Assembly: GCA_035477595.1 (NCBI GenBank)
Contig: DATIKM010000038.1
Coordinates: forward strand, 15,237-79,236
Length of the DNA stretch: 64,000 nt
Direction: 5' to 3'
DNA from: DATIKM01 sp035477595
GTDB lineage: Bacteria; Armatimonadota; Chthonomonadetes; Chthonomonadales; CAJBBX01
The position numbers and the translations under genes are program-made. The notes beneath the pieces are model-generated. The model had not been told where the DNA came from and made no database searches. It saw only the letters and a program-made list of their open reading frames with translations. Positions 1 to 9,394 of the stretch are shown here, piece after piece. How positions within the stretch are numbered: position 1 is the stretch's first letter; every line of letters starts with the position of its first letter.

Positions 1-437
1 ATGATGCCCGTGGCGCGGGACCGCCCCGGCGCCGACTCGCGCCGCGCAGGGATGCTGAAGCCGCCCGGGCGGGTCGGGGAGTACGAGCTCGGCGCCGCGC
101 CAGGCTGGAGGTTCGGCACGCCGGGGGCGCCTGGCACGCCTCCGGGTAGGTGGGTGGCAGCGCCGTCGTCGATGACCTCCCCCGTCAGCGTGACGCGGCG
201 TCCGGGACCGGGCGGAGGCGCTAGCACGTCGCCGGCGGCAGGCGTCCGGCCGGCCGATGGACGGCTTGCCAGCGGAATCGGTCCGCCGTGGGGCTGAGCC
301 GGAGCCTGGGGAGCCGCCTCCCCGGCTGGCGGGGTCGGAGCGTCGAGCGGTTGCGCCGGAGCCAGCGGAGCGTTGCAGGCTGGGCAGGCGCCCTCATCCG
401 CGGGCGCCTCGGCATTGCAGCGCGAGCACTTCGCCAT
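1..437 (-). CDS. zinc-ribbon protein with proline-rich linker (partial, runs off left edge)
   Basis: An open frame on the minus strand runs from an ATG at 437 to the window edge without a stop (at least 145 residues). It begins MAKCSRCNAEAP and has two CxxC pairs (CSRC near residue 4, CPAC near residue 18), a rubredoxin-like zinc ribbon. A long Pro/Ala/Gly-rich linker follows, so any functional domain lies beyond the edge. A purine-rich AGGAAGGAAGGG stretch precedes the start. Bacterial proteins of this layout often carry an FHA, membrane or secretion-related domain after the linker, but nothing visible here decides between them. Confidence 0.7.
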   Translation of the reverse strand, partial: MAKCSRCNAEAPADEGACPACNAPLAPAQPLDAPTPPAGEAAPQAPAQPHGGPIPLASRPSAGRTPAAGDVLAPPPGPGRRVTLTGEVIDDGAATHLPGGVPGAPGVPNLQPGAAPSSYSPTRPGGFSIPARRESAPGRSRATGI

Positions 438-525
438 CGACCGATCCCTTCCTTCCTCCACGCTTGGCGGGCGCCTCGCGATTGGGTACTCGCTTACCCC
501 TGCGACCGACTCAGAAGCCGGTACA

Positions 526-539
526 TGCAACGTGTTGCA
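526..539. promoter_or_regulatory. palindrome TGCAAC-GT-GTTGCA, possible operator
   Basis: A perfect 6-2-6 inverted repeat lies about 90 bases upstream of the zinc-ribbon gene start, in a 260-base gap holding no gene. Its size and TGCAA arms resemble operators of LacI-type regulators, but no regulator gene is nearby and the site is single, so chance is possible. Confidence 0.25.
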
Positions 540-697
540 CGCAGCGGTTTGGCACAGAAACTGCATTCATCATGCGGTGTATGCGCTGCCAAGATCGATG
601 CGCGGCGCCAGGGAGGCGGGTCTATGCGGTTGGGCAGTCTGCTCCGATTGGTGCGCATGTTGCGCCTGCGGTTGCACATCCGCGCGATGGTCTGGGT

Positions 698-1144
698 CTA
701 CGGAAGACGCGTGGCGGCGGCCGCAGACTCCATGCGCGAGCGCTCGAGCACCACCTTCCAGCCGTCCGGCTCGCGCTTCAGGGCGTAGACGTCCCTGAAC
801 CGGTCCTGCCCCGCCTCATAGAGCTCCTGGCCCAGTCTGCGCACTGCGACGTCCACCGTCGCCTCGGCCGTGTCACCCTCCTCCGTCACCTGGGTCACGG
901 TGTAGCTGGCTATGCGCGCGGACAGCCCGCGCGCGAACGGCAACTGGCGGTACCGGCTCAACGGATAGATGCTCTTGCTGGAGGAGGCGAGCCGCGCGTG
1001 CTGCTCCTCCACGTTGGCGCGGTTCACGTCCGCCAGAAAGCGCTGAATGGCGACTGCGGGCGACCGCCGGTACTCGACGAAGTACCAGTAGCCAGCCATG
1101 ACTGCGCCGGCGATGACGACGGCGAAGACCACGAACTCCCCCAT
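698..1144 (-). CDS. membrane-anchored hypothetical protein
   Basis: A 148-residue protein. The ATG at 1144 is chosen because GGGGAG sits six bases upstream and the N-terminus then opens directly with a hydrophobic helix (residues about 3-20, EFVVFAVVIAGAVMAGYW). The remaining part is a small alpha/beta domain with the order helix (RFLADVNRANVE), then strands ending in GWKVVLERS. That looks like the NTF2-like or DUF4878-type extracytoplasmic domains that follow one membrane helix. Function is unknown. It is divergent from the nucleoside hydrolase gene. Confidence 0.65.
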   Translation of the reverse strand: MGEFVVFAVVIAGAVMAGYWYFVEYRRSPAVAIQRFLADVNRANVEEQHARLASSSKSIYPLSRYRQLPFARGLSARIASYTVTQVTEEGDTAEATVDVAVRRLGQELYEAGQDRFRDVYALKREPDGWKVVLERSRMESAAAATRLP

Positions 1145-1269
1145 CCGCTCCCCGATACCGCGGCCCTCGCGGATCCGAGGTCTGCCCACCATCCTTGCCA
1201 TCGCCGCCTGGCTCCTTCCCCACAGCCGTCGGTCGCCTCGAGGGCGCCCGAACACCGCTCCGACTAGCG

Positions 1270-1298
1270 TTGCACCGCTCCGGGCGGTGTGCTACTAT
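1270..1298 (+). promoter_or_regulatory. sigma-70-type promoter for the nucleoside hydrolase gene
   Basis: A TTGCAC -35 box at 1270-1275 and a TACTAT -10 box at 1293-1298 are separated by 17 bases, and a TGC extension precedes the -10. Transcription would start near 1305, about 44 bases before the ATG at 1349. Confidence 0.6.
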
Positions 1299-1348
1299 TA
1301 CGCAGCCGGGGGCCAGTTCCTGCAATCAGCGCGTCGTCGAGGCCGAGT

Positions 1349-2287
1349 ATGCCCATCCCGGTCGTTCTGGACACCGATATCGGAACCGACATCGACGACG
1401 CGTACGCGCTCGTGCTCGCCGCCACCTCGCCGGAGATCGACCTCCGCGCCGTCGTCACCGTGAACCACGATGTGGCCCTGCGCGCCTGCATCGCCCGCCG
1501 CTTGCTCGATCTAATGGGCAGGCGCGACGTGCCGGTCCTCGCTGGCATCGGGACCGCGCGAACGCCCGGAGTCACGCTGGGTTGGATCGGTCACGAGGGC
1601 CGAGGCATAGACCTGTCCGATCCGCGCCTTCGTCAGGCCATCCAGAGCCGCCCGCTCACCGAGACGGTGGCCGAGGCCATCATGGAATGCAGCGGTGACA
1701 GCGGCCCCCTCGCCCTGGTCCCCGTCGGACCCCTGACGAATGTCGCCTCTCTGATCGACGGGCTGCCAGGGAGTGCAGTTTCGCGTGTCGGCCAGGTCGT
1801 CGCCATGGCCTCCAACTTCGCGGGCTACGGCGAGGGTCAGGCCAGTCGCGAGCACAACGTAGCCTGCGACCCGGACGCGTGCGAGGTCGTCCTCGAGGCG
1901 GGCCTGCCGCTCTCCATCGTCGGGCTCAATGTTACGCGGCGCACCGAGATGACCGCTGCCTTCGTCGACCGCCTCGCCACCATCGGCGGGTCGCTGGCTG
2001 ACGCGCTGTGCGGTATGCACCGCATCTGGTTTGAGTTCGTGCGATCCGACCGCTCGGCGATGCACGACCCCCTCGCGGTCGCTGCGCTCATCGATCCAGC
2101 GCTGCTGCGCTTCGAGCGCGTGGTCGCCTGGATGCCGCCGGATCAGCGACTGAACGGCGCCATCGCGTACGACCGGCCCAAGCCCGGCGAGGAGACCTGG
2201 GTACGCGTAGCCACGTCCCTCGACGCTGAGGCGTTCCACGCACTGCTGTATGACCGCGTAGAGCAGGCGGTCCGCAGGGCCGCCTGA
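1349..2287 (+). CDS. nucleoside hydrolase (IUNH family)
   Basis: A 312-residue protein of the inosine-uridine preferring nucleoside hydrolase family, which hydrolyses ribonucleosides to base and ribose in the cytoplasm. The N-terminal Ca2+/ribose signature DTDIGTDIDDAYAL is at residues 8-21. The downstream HDPLAVAALI segment supplies the conserved HDP of the family. Length fits the usual 310-330 residues. The ATG at 1349 places the signature near the N-terminus, as in relatives; an in-frame start at 1289 would fall inside the -10 box. Substrate preference cannot be read from sequence. The next gene is a sugar isomerase, so the ribose or a modified sugar may be processed further. Confidence 0.9.
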   Translation: MPIPVVLDTDIGTDIDDAYALVLAATSPEIDLRAVVTVNHDVALRACIARRLLDLMGRRDVPVLAGIGTARTPGVTLGWIGHEGRGIDLSDPRLRQAIQSRPLTETVAEAIMECSGDSGPLALVPVGPLTNVASLIDGLPGSAVSRVGQVVAMASNFAGYGEGQASREHNVACDPDACEVVLEAGLPLSIVGLNVTRRTEMTAAFVDRLATIGGSLADALCGMHRIWFEFVRSDRSAMHDPLAVAALIDPALLRFERVVAWMPPDQRLNGAIAYDRPKPGEETWVRVATSLDAEAFHALLYDRVEQAVRRAA

Positions 2288-2444
2288 GACGCGAGGGCCG
2301 AGCGCTGGCGGAAGGTATGGCCGAGCGCCGCGGCGTAAAGGGACAGGGTCCGGCGGGCGGGTGCGCCCGCCGACCGGGCCGCCATTCTGGTGGAGGGCGC
2401 GCGGCCGCCAGCGTCGCCCGACGCGACCAAGGAGATCGGCATCC

Positions 2445-3305
2445 ATGTACGTGGGGATTCTGACGGCGCCGTTCGGCAAGGAGCCGCTCGAGCATGTGGC
2501 GGCCTTCGCTGGCGAGTACGGTTTTGGCGGCATGGAGGTGTCCGCGGGACCGGGCAGCAACCACATCGACCTTAGAAACTTCACGCAGGCCGACGCGGAC
2601 CGCGTCAAGGACCTGATGGAGCGGCGCGCCCTTGTCATCTCGTCGCTGGCAGCTTACACCAACAACACCGACGCCGATCCCGCACGCCGGGCGGCGAGCA
2701 ACGACATCGTGCGCAAGGCCATCGATGCAGCTTCCCTGCTCGGGGTCGACGTCGTCTGTACGCTGGCTGGCCATCCCGTCCCGGGCAAGACGAAGATGCA
2801 GACGATCGAGGAAGAGTGTCCCAAGGTCTTCCAACCGCTGGTCGAGTACGCCGAGCGCAAGCAGGTGAAGATTGCGCTGGAGAACTGGTACGCCACGAAC
2901 ATCCAGCACCTGGGGCACTGGGAGCGCCTCTTCCAGCTCGTCCCGAGCAAGAGCTTCGGCCTCAACTACGACCCGTCCCACCTGCTCTGGCAGGACATCG
3001 ACTACGTCCATGCCGTGGAGCGCTTCGCGGACCGCATCTTCCACACGCACGCCAAAGACACCGCGATCAACGAGGCGAAGCGGCGCTGGGTCGGCAACCA
3101 GGACGGCGGCGGATGGTGGCGCTATGTGGTCCCGGGCATGGGGCAGGTGAAGTGGGGCGAGTACCTGGCCGCGCTGCGGCAGAACGGCTACAGCGGCGTC
3201 CTGTCCATCGAGCACGAGGACAGCGCGGTGGGCCGTGAAGAGGGCTTCCTCATGGGCAAGAAGTACCTCGAGCAGTTCTTCATCCCGTCGGTGTCCACCA
3301 TCTGA
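2445..3305 (+). CDS. sugar phosphate isomerase/epimerase (AP-endonuclease-2-like TIM barrel)
   Basis: A 286-residue TIM-barrel protein of the xylose isomerase-like / AP endonuclease 2 superfamily. Metal-site segments include IALENWYATN, FGLNYDPSHLLWQ, FHTHAKDT and SIEHED, giving the usual Glu, Asp/His, His and Glu ligands. AAGGAG lies 10 bases before the ATG. It follows the nucleoside hydrolase by 157 bases in the same direction and probably shares its promoter. The family interconverts keto sugars or inosose derivatives, and often works beside Gfo/Idh dehydrogenases. The precise substrate is not readable. Confidence 0.85.
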   Translation: MYVGILTAPFGKEPLEHVAAFAGEYGFGGMEVSAGPGSNHIDLRNFTQADADRVKDLMERRALVISSLAAYTNNTDADPARRAASNDIVRKAIDAASLLGVDVVCTLAGHPVPGKTKMQTIEEECPKVFQPLVEYAERKQVKIALENWYATNIQHLGHWERLFQLVPSKSFGLNYDPSHLLWQDIDYVHAVERFADRIFHTHAKDTAINEAKRRWVGNQDGGGWWRYVVPGMGQVKWGEYLAALRQNGYSGVLSIEHEDSAVGREEGFLMGKKYLEQFFIPSVSTI

Positions 3306-3332
3306 CCGGAGACCGGTCGGTGCCTGAGGGTT

Positions 3333-3372
3333 CGAGCGGGGCGCGGCTTCACTGTGGAGCGCGCCCCGCTCG
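3333..3372. terminator. bidirectional hairpin between convergent genes
   Basis: A perfect 13-base stem (CGAGCGGGGCGCG paired with CGCGCCCCGCTCG) with a 14-base loop lies between the isomerase stop (3305) and the convergent glycosidase stop (3410). There is no T-tract, as is common in GC-rich genomes. Confidence 0.55.
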
Positions 3373-3409
3373 CTCGTCACACCCGGCGCACAGCCCCTCG
3401 CGCGGCCAG

Positions 3410-5803
3410 CTAACGTCCGCGCCCGCTCTGGCGCGCGGGGATCTGGCGCAGCCGCAACGGGTAGGCGCGGATCGTGTCCGGCGGCATCGTGCGAATCGCG
3501 ATCGTCTGCCCTGCCGCCAGCAGACCTCGCTCCAGCTCCGCACCGGGCGCTAGGCGCAGCTCCGCCGTCACCGGCCGGTCCGCGCCGTTGAAGACCAGCA
3601 GCTCGTCGCCACGGAGCGCCACATAGAGGCCGTCTGGCACGCCGTCGGGCAGCGCGCACGCCGGCACGCCCGCGAATCCAGTTCGCAGCAGCGCCAGCAT
3701 CGCACCAGCGCGCTCAGCGGCCTGCATTCCGTCCTCGGGTAGCGCCACCACGCGCCCTCGACCCAGAGCCAATGTGGACGCGGCCAGCCGCGCCCGGTCT
3801 ATCCTCCACGCGCCCCAGCGCGGCTGCTCGAGCGCCGCGTTCCCGCCCTCGGCCTCGATGACGATCGCGCTCGGGAAGACGCACAGGTCGCGCGGGTCCG
3901 CCGCCAGGCGCAGGGGCGCCATCCGGAACTGCAGATGCAGCGCGCGCCCGCCCTGGAGCGCCGCCGCGGGCACCGCGAACGACCAGGTGTGCTCGTTGCC
4001 GGCGGCCCCCTCGATGCGCCCCACCTCGCGCCCGTTAACCAGGACGGCGCCGCCCACCGGCACACCCCCGTGGATGCTCACCCGGTAGCGGAGCGCCGGA
4101 TCGACCGTCACGCGTAGCCCCGCGTCCTGGCCGCCCCACCGCCGATCGCCCTCGGGGTGGCTCCAGGTTCCGGTCAGCTCGGGGCCCGCGGGCGGACGCC
4201 CCGGGTGGATCGTCCACCTCGCCGGCATCTCCAGCCGGGCGCTCGCCCAGCGCTGAGCCCTCGGCGCCAGCGGCCTGACCGCGCGGAACGCCGAGCGCTC
4301 CGGCTCCCAGGCACGCAGCACCCGCTGCTCGGATGCTATCAGCACGCCGCCCCCGCGTACCCACGCAACCAGGGCTGCATAGGCGCGGGAGTCGAGCGCG
4401 CTGCATGGGCCCAATACGATGTAGCGGTAGCGACCCAGCTTGCCGTCGCGTGCGAGGTTGTCGTCCACGATGTCGAAGTCGAGCAGGTCGCGCAGCCCCT
4501 CATAGCGACGGAGGCTCTCCGTGCTCATCTCCCGCTTGCAGAGCGCGTCGACGCGCGGGAAGAAGGCGGCCACATTCACGTAGGGCCGCTTGCGCACCAG
4601 ATGCTCGCGCCCCCGGTTCCACGCCTCGGTGCGGCCTTCGGCAGGCGCGCTCGCCCCGAAGCTCGCGATCTGGCCCTCGTAGAAGTGGATGTGCTCGCAA
4701 CCCGCGGCCGCCGCACCGAAGATGCGCGCGGTGATGCCGCGCACGTTCACCTCGCCCGCCGGCTCCAGCCCGTACGGCACGCCGTAGAGCTTCGCAGCGG
4801 TGGTGAGCTGGCGCGTGCCCATGAAGTTTGCGCCGTAGACGCTCCCCTCGTTCGTCAGCCGCAGGCCCACGCGGTACCGGGCGGCCGCGCGGACCTGCCC
4901 GGTGATGTCGAACCCCAGCGGCACGCTGTCGACCCCGCCCACACAGAGGTAGAGAGGCAGCCCCGAGGGCGCGTGTCGCCGCGCGATGAGGAACCAGGTC
5001 TCGCACCACCGCGTCATCTCACCGCGGTACCATTCCGCCTGGTTGAGCCAGCGCGCGTCGCTCATGCTGCGCGAGGGCAGCTCGAAGCGCACCTCCGAGA
5101 AGCTCCGCAGTCGCTCCCCCCACGCCGAGTTCAGGCGCGCGACCGCCCCGAAGCGCACCTTCGCCCATGCTTGGAACGCGGCCACTGCCGGCTCCTCCGC
5201 GCACCAGAAGCCCTGGTGGTTGTGGTAGTGGCCGTTCCAGCCAACCGCGCCTGCCGGGAAGAGGCTCTCGCCAAAGTCGCCGCTCACTCCCAGGTTCACC
5301 GACTCGAGTGCAGGCGATCGCCCGTACCGCCCAAACAGCCCGGCAATGACGCGCTCGACGTGCCGCTCCAGTCCCGGCAGCCAGATGGAACGCACATCGC
5401 TGTCCTGGCCATGCTCCAGACAGCGGTGCGGCACGTCCTCGCCGGACTGGCGGAACCACGCCGGCGTCGCGTAGCTGGGGTTGAGCATCACCATGGGCTG
5501 CCACTTCAGGCCCGCCCGCCGGCAGATGCCGTCGAGCTTGTCGGTCTCGGTCCAGTCGAACGTGCCAGCCCGTGCGGGCTCGAGCACGCTCCAGGGGGTG
5601 TAGCTCTGGAAGGCATCAACCCCAAGCGAACGCGCGAACACGGCGCCGCGCTCCAGGGCCGCGACGTCGCCTATCGGCCACATCGCGTTCGTCACGCTTC
5701 CGATGAGCACCGTCAACCGGAGTGCCGTTCTCGGTGCGGGCGGGGCCTGCACGGACAGCCCCGCAGCGGCTGCCAGAACGCTGCGCCGCGTGATGCGTGG
5801 CAC
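3410..5803 (-). CDS. Tat-exported GH42-like beta-galactosidase-type glycosidase
   Basis: A 797-residue protein starting at a GTG (5803) with AAGGAGG seven bases upstream. The N-terminus TRRSVLAAAAGLSVQAPPAP is a Tat-like signal. Residues about 30-420 look like a clan A TIM barrel: AFQSYTPWSVLEP near the start, GVSGDFGESLFPAG supplying a likely acid/base Glu, and RLTNEGSVYGANFM a likely nucleophile Glu. Residues about 430-560 form a trimerisation-like alpha/beta domain (YRYIVLGPCSAL, GGGVLIASEQ). A jelly-roll domain (LRYRVSIHGG, GAVLVNGREVG) and a C-terminal strand domain follow. This is the GH42 layout, though catalytic assignment is inferred. It probably acts on exported galactosides or related glycans. 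Confidence 0.75.
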   Translation of the reverse strand: MPRITRRSVLAAAAGLSVQAPPAPRTALRLTVLIGSVTNAMWPIGDVAALERGAVFARSLGVDAFQSYTPWSVLEPARAGTFDWTETDKLDGICRRAGLKWQPMVMLNPSYATPAWFRQSGEDVPHRCLEHGQDSDVRSIWLPGLERHVERVIAGLFGRYGRSPALESVNLGVSGDFGESLFPAGAVGWNGHYHNHQGFWCAEEPAVAAFQAWAKVRFGAVARLNSAWGERLRSFSEVRFELPSRSMSDARWLNQAEWYRGEMTRWCETWFLIARRHAPSGLPLYLCVGGVDSVPLGFDITGQVRAAARYRVGLRLTNEGSVYGANFMGTRQLTTAAKLYGVPYGLEPAGEVNVRGITARIFGAAAAGCEHIHFYEGQIASFGASAPAEGRTEAWNRGREHLVRKRPYVNVAAFFPRVDALCKREMSTESLRRYEGLRDLLDFDIVDDNLARDGKLGRYRYIVLGPCSALDSRAYAALVAWVRGGGVLIASEQRVLRAWEPERSAFRAVRPLAPRAQRWASARLEMPARWTIHPGRPPAGPELTGTWSHPEGDRRWGGQDAGLRVTVDPALRYRVSIHGGVPVGGAVLVNGREVGRIEGAAGNEHTWSFAVPAAALQGGRALHLQFRMAPLRLAADPRDLCVFPSAIVIEAEGGNAALEQPRWGAWRIDRARLAASTLALGRGRVVALPEDGMQAAERAGAMLALLRTGFAGVPACALPDGVPDGLYVALRGDELLVFNGADRPVTAELRLAPGAELERGLLAAGQTIAIRTMPPDTIRAYPLRLRQIPARQSGRGR

Positions 5804-6038
5804 TTGTTCGCCCTCCTTACCTCCAGCGCACGCGCGCCAGTGAGACGCACTGCGATTGGCCGCGCGGAGCCGCTATACCTCCCGCGCCCTGCAATGTTGG
5901 GACGCCGTTCCGAACGTATCGCGCGCACACAGGGGAAGACGCGCCCGGCGGCGAATACATCGGTGTGCCGCATCGCCGAGCGAACGGGTGGCGCAGACGC
6001 TCGCGCGCGCCGGCGAGGCAGCCAGGAGGTGATGGCCC

Positions 6039-7265
6039 ATGAACGCACCCTCAACCGCGACGCTCGCCCGCCGCGCGCTGGACGCCGGCCAGGGCATCCT
6101 CCGCCTGGCCCCCAACTGGGTGCCGCGGTCCTTCTGTGTGCCGGGACGCCGCATCAAGCTGCATCCGGACGACTACTACGCCCTCGGCGCAGCACGAGGG
6201 GGCATCGACGAGCGCTGGTTCTCCTCCACGACGCCGGCCGACAACGGCCCCCTCACGGCGCCGAACGAGGGGCTGAGCCGCGTTGTCGACGCGGACGGCG
6301 GCGCCGGAAGTCTGCTGCTGCGCGACGCAGTCGAGGAGCTGCGCGGCGATCTGATCGGCGACCGCACCTGGAGCGCGCACGGCCGCTGGCCCATGTACTC
6401 CAAGTTCTTCGATAACAAGGGGCCACTGCCGCACCACGTGCACCACCGGGACGAGCACGCCGCGCTGGTGGGCCAGCTGGGCAAACCGGAGGCCTACTAC
6501 TTCCCGCCCCAGGTCAACAACTACGGCGCAGACTTCCCGTTCACGTTTTTCGGGCTGGAGCCCGGCACCACGCGCGACCAGGTGCGCGCGTGTCTGGTGA
6601 ACTTCACGCGGGGTGACAACAAGCTCACCAACCTCTCCCGCGCCTACCGGCTAGAGCCCGGCACCGGATGGGACGTGCCCCCCGGCATCCTCCACGCGCC
6701 CGGCAGCCTCTGCACCTACGAGCCGCAGCGCGCGTCCGACGTCTTCGCCATGTACCAGTCGCTCACGGGCGACGCGCTTGTCCCGGAGGAGCTGCTCTGG
6801 AAGGACACGCCTCCCGAGCGCAAGGGAGACTTTGACTACCTGGTCGAGGTGCTCGACTGGGAGGCCAACACGGACCCCGAGTTTGCCGCCCACCACTTCA
6901 TGCGACCGAAGCCAGCGCGCCCGCAGGCCGAGATGGAGGCGGACGGCTACTCGGAGATGTGGGTCTGCTATCGCTCGCACGACTACAGCGCGAAGGAGCT
7001 GACGGTGCCGCCCGGACGCACGGCGGTCGTCCGCGATGGCGCCGCGTACGGGCTGATTGTGCTGCAGGGGCATGGCACGATGGGCGCTTGGGACATCGAG
7101 GCGCCCGCGCTGATCCGCTACGGCCAGCTCACGAGCGACGAGTTCTTCGTAAGCGAGGCGGCTGCGCGGGCGGGCGTCCGCATCGCCAACCCGTCGCGAA
7201 CCGATCCCATCGTCATGCTGAAGCACTTCGGACCGGACAACCCCGACCTGATCGTCGAGGCCTGA
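6039..7265 (+). CDS. cupin protein, mannose-6-phosphate isomerase-like
   Basis: A 408-residue protein with AGGAGG nine bases before the ATG. The cupin metal site is visible as HHVHHRDEHAA near residues 130-140 followed by PPGILHAPG near residue 210, the His/Glu and distal His ligands of type I phosphomannose isomerase-like enzymes. A second cupin-like half occupies the C-terminus (ELTVPPGRTAVVRDGAAYGL). It heads a tight operon with two TIM-barrel isomerases and a Gfo/Idh dehydrogenase, so an aldose-ketose isomerase or sugar-acid role is plausible. It is not a canonical ManA, and the substrate is unknown. Confidence 0.7.
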   Translation: MNAPSTATLARRALDAGQGILRLAPNWVPRSFCVPGRRIKLHPDDYYALGAARGGIDERWFSSTTPADNGPLTAPNEGLSRVVDADGGAGSLLLRDAVEELRGDLIGDRTWSAHGRWPMYSKFFDNKGPLPHHVHHRDEHAALVGQLGKPEAYYFPPQVNNYGADFPFTFFGLEPGTTRDQVRACLVNFTRGDNKLTNLSRAYRLEPGTGWDVPPGILHAPGSLCTYEPQRASDVFAMYQSLTGDALVPEELLWKDTPPERKGDFDYLVEVLDWEANTDPEFAAHHFMRPKPARPQAEMEADGYSEMWVCYRSHDYSAKELTVPPGRTAVVRDGAAYGLIVLQGHGTMGAWDIEAPALIRYGQLTSDEFFVSEAAARAGVRIANPSRTDPIVMLKHFGPDNPDLIVEA

Positions 7266-7323
7266 CAGGGCCTCCGCTCAACGCGTGGACCGCGGCGCAA
7301 GTCCGCGGCGAGGAGGGAGTCAC

Positions 7324-8229
7324 ATGAAGGACATCTCGATCGGCTCGTGGGCCTACACCATAGGCCCTTACAAAGCGCAGCCCGTGCCGTGGGAGGAGGT
7401 CACAGGGAAGCTCGCCCAGCTTGGCTTCCAGGGCGTCGAGCTCGGCGGGTTCCCGCCGCACCCCAACCCCGACGACCTCCCCAGCAAGGACCAGAGGGAC
7501 GAGGTGAAGGCCGGACTCGCTGCCAAGGGCCTCCGTTTCTCGGGCCTCGCCGCCAACCTCTGGGACCAGCACCTCGTCGACACCGACGACACATCCGACT
7601 ACCTCGCCAGCTTCCGCAAGAACGTCGACTTCTGCGTAGACCTAGGCATTCGCGGCATCCGCGTCGACACCGTGCAGCCGCCCACCGCACTCGAGGGGGC
7701 GGACATGGACGCGGTGCGGCAGCGCGTCGTGCAGACCTGGAAGCGCTGTGCGCGCGAGGCGGCCGAAAAAGGCGTGTACGTGACGTGGGAGTTCGAGCCG
7801 GGGTTCGCGTTCAACAAGCCGTCCGACATCCTGCGCATCGTGGAGGAGGTCGGCGACGACAACTTCGGCGTGCAGTACGACACCTGCCACGCCCACATGG
7901 TCGCGGCCGTCGGTGCGCGCCAGCCGGGTCAGCGCGAGACCCTCCCGGGCGGCGCCCTCGAGCTGGCGCAGCGGCTCCGGGGCCGGATCAACCACGTGCA
8001 TCTGATCGACTCCGATGGCACCCTTCACGACGATGAGACCTCCACGCACGCGCCCTTTGGCGAAGGGGTGCTGGACTTCGACGCGCTCCTGCCGGAGCTG
8101 AACCGGAACCCGTTCCCGCACAACTGGTGGACCATTGACCTCTGCTTCTGGCCCGACGCGTGGAAGGTCACGGAGCAGTGCAAGCTCGCCGTCGATGCAC
8201 TCAACGCCAGGCACGGAGGCGCCCGGTGA
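7324..8229 (+). CDS. sugar phosphate isomerase/epimerase
   Basis: A 301-residue TIM-barrel isomerase of the AP-endonuclease-2 superfamily, 58 bases after the cupin gene, with GGAGGG before the ATG. Metal-binding segments are visible: VTWEFEPGFAF (Glu), GVQYDTCHAHM (Asp/His), NHVHLIDSDG (His) and the C-terminal WWTIDLCFWP where relatives have Glu or Asp. Its stop overlaps the next start by four bases, so the two products are probably made together. A dehydrogenase-isomerase pair of this kind is typical of inositol-like or 3-keto sugar catabolism. Confidence 0.85.
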   Translation: MKDISIGSWAYTIGPYKAQPVPWEEVTGKLAQLGFQGVELGGFPPHPNPDDLPSKDQRDEVKAGLAAKGLRFSGLAANLWDQHLVDTDDTSDYLASFRKNVDFCVDLGIRGIRVDTVQPPTALEGADMDAVRQRVVQTWKRCAREAAEKGVYVTWEFEPGFAFNKPSDILRIVEEVGDDNFGVQYDTCHAHMVAAVGARQPGQRETLPGGALELAQRLRGRINHVHLIDSDGTLHDDETSTHAPFGEGVLDFDALLPELNRNPFPHNWWTIDLCFWPDAWKVTEQCKLAVDALNARHGGAR

Positions 8230-9368
8230 AAGAGCTCAGGATCGGCTTGATCGGGTACGGCTTCATGGGCCGCGCCCACTCCAACGCCTACCGCAAGGTG
8301 AACCAGTTCTTCGAGCTGGGCTGGCGGCCGGTGATGAAGGCTGCCTGCGCTCGAAGCGAGGAGACCATTAGCGCATTCGCTGCTAACTGGGGCTGGGAGA
8401 GCGTGGAGACCGACTGGCGCCGGCTCGTCGAGCGCGATGACATCGACGCCATCGACATCTGCAGCCCGAACGTGACCCACCGCGACATAGCGATCGCCGC
8501 GGCACAGGCCGGGAAGATGGTGCTCTGCGAGAAGCCCCTGGCGATGAACGCCGCGCAGGGACGCGAGATGGTGGACGCCGTCGAGAAGGCGGGCGTCGCC
8601 AACATGGTGTGGTTCAACTACCGCCGCGTTCCGGCCATCGCGCTCGCCCGACACCTCGTCGAGGAAGGTCGGCTCGGCCGCGTCTTCCACTACCGCGCCA
8701 AGTACCTGCAGGACTGGACCATCAGCGCGAAGGTGCCGCAGGGCGGGCAGACGCTGTGGCGCCTCGACATCGACGCGGCAGGCAGTGGAGTCACGGGCGA
8801 TCTGCTGGCGCACTCCATCGACACCGCCATCTGGCTCAACGGACCCGTCGCCTCCGTCTCCGCCATGACGGAGACCTTCGTCAAGGAGCGCGAGGTGCAG
8901 GGGCAGCCCGGCGTGTTGAAGCCCGTCGGCATCGACGATGCGTGCGCGTTCCTGGTGCGCTTCGCGAACGGCTCCATCGGCACCTTCGAATCGACCCGCT
9001 ACGCGCGCGGCCGCAAGAACCAGAACACCTTCGAAGTCAACGGTGAGCACGGGTCCATCGCCTTTGACCTCGAGAACGCCCACCGCCTCCAGTACTTCGA
9101 CCACCGCGACGACAGCCACGTGCACGGCTGGAGAGATGTCCTGGTGACGGACTTCGAGCACCCCTACATGGACCGGTGGTGGGTGCCCGGTTGCGTGATC
9201 GGCTACGAGCACACGTTCATCAACGCACTGGCGGACTTCCTCAAGGGACTGGAGACCGGCACACCCGCGCAGCCGGACTTCCGCTGCGCGCAGGAGACCC
9301 AGCGCGTGTGCGACGCCGTCCTCGAGTCGGCCCGCGCCGGGCGCTGGGTGGACGTACCCACCGCGTGA
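8226..9368 (+). CDS. Gfo/Idh/MocA family oxidoreductase, cytoplasmic
   Basis: A 380-residue NAD(P)-dependent sugar dehydrogenase. It starts at a GTG inside the stop of the preceding gene (GTGA overlap) with GGAGG upstream. The Rossmann motif GLIGYGFMGRAHSNAY is at residues 7-22, the conserved EKP at CEKPLAM (about residue 103), and GDLLAHSIDTAIWL carries the Asp/His pair used in catalysis. There is no signal peptide, unlike the three other Gfo/Idh proteins in this window. It probably oxidises or reduces one hydroxyl of the sugar handled by the neighbouring isomerases. Confidence 0.9.
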   Translation: MKELRIGLIGYGFMGRAHSNAYRKVNQFFELGWRPVMKAACARSEETISAFAANWGWESVETDWRRLVERDDIDAIDICSPNVTHRDIAIAAAQAGKMVLCEKPLAMNAAQGREMVDAVEKAGVANMVWFNYRRVPAIALARHLVEEGRLGRVFHYRAKYLQDWTISAKVPQGGQTLWRLDIDAAGSGVTGDLLAHSIDTAIWLNGPVASVSAMTETFVKEREVQGQPGVLKPVGIDDACAFLVRFANGSIGTFESTRYARGRKNQNTFEVNGEHGSIAFDLENAHRLQYFDHRDDSHVHGWRDVLVTDFEHPYMDRWWVPGCVIGYEHTFINALADFLKGLETGTPAQPDFRCAQETQRVCDAVLESARAGRWVDVPTA

Positions 9369-9394
9369 CGCGGAGGCCCGAAGGGAGCCAGCGT

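Noticed and set aside
1..297. Plus-strand frame at the left edge
   Set aside because: It is the antisense shadow of the zinc-ribbon gene, which has Cys pairs and a ribosome binding site.
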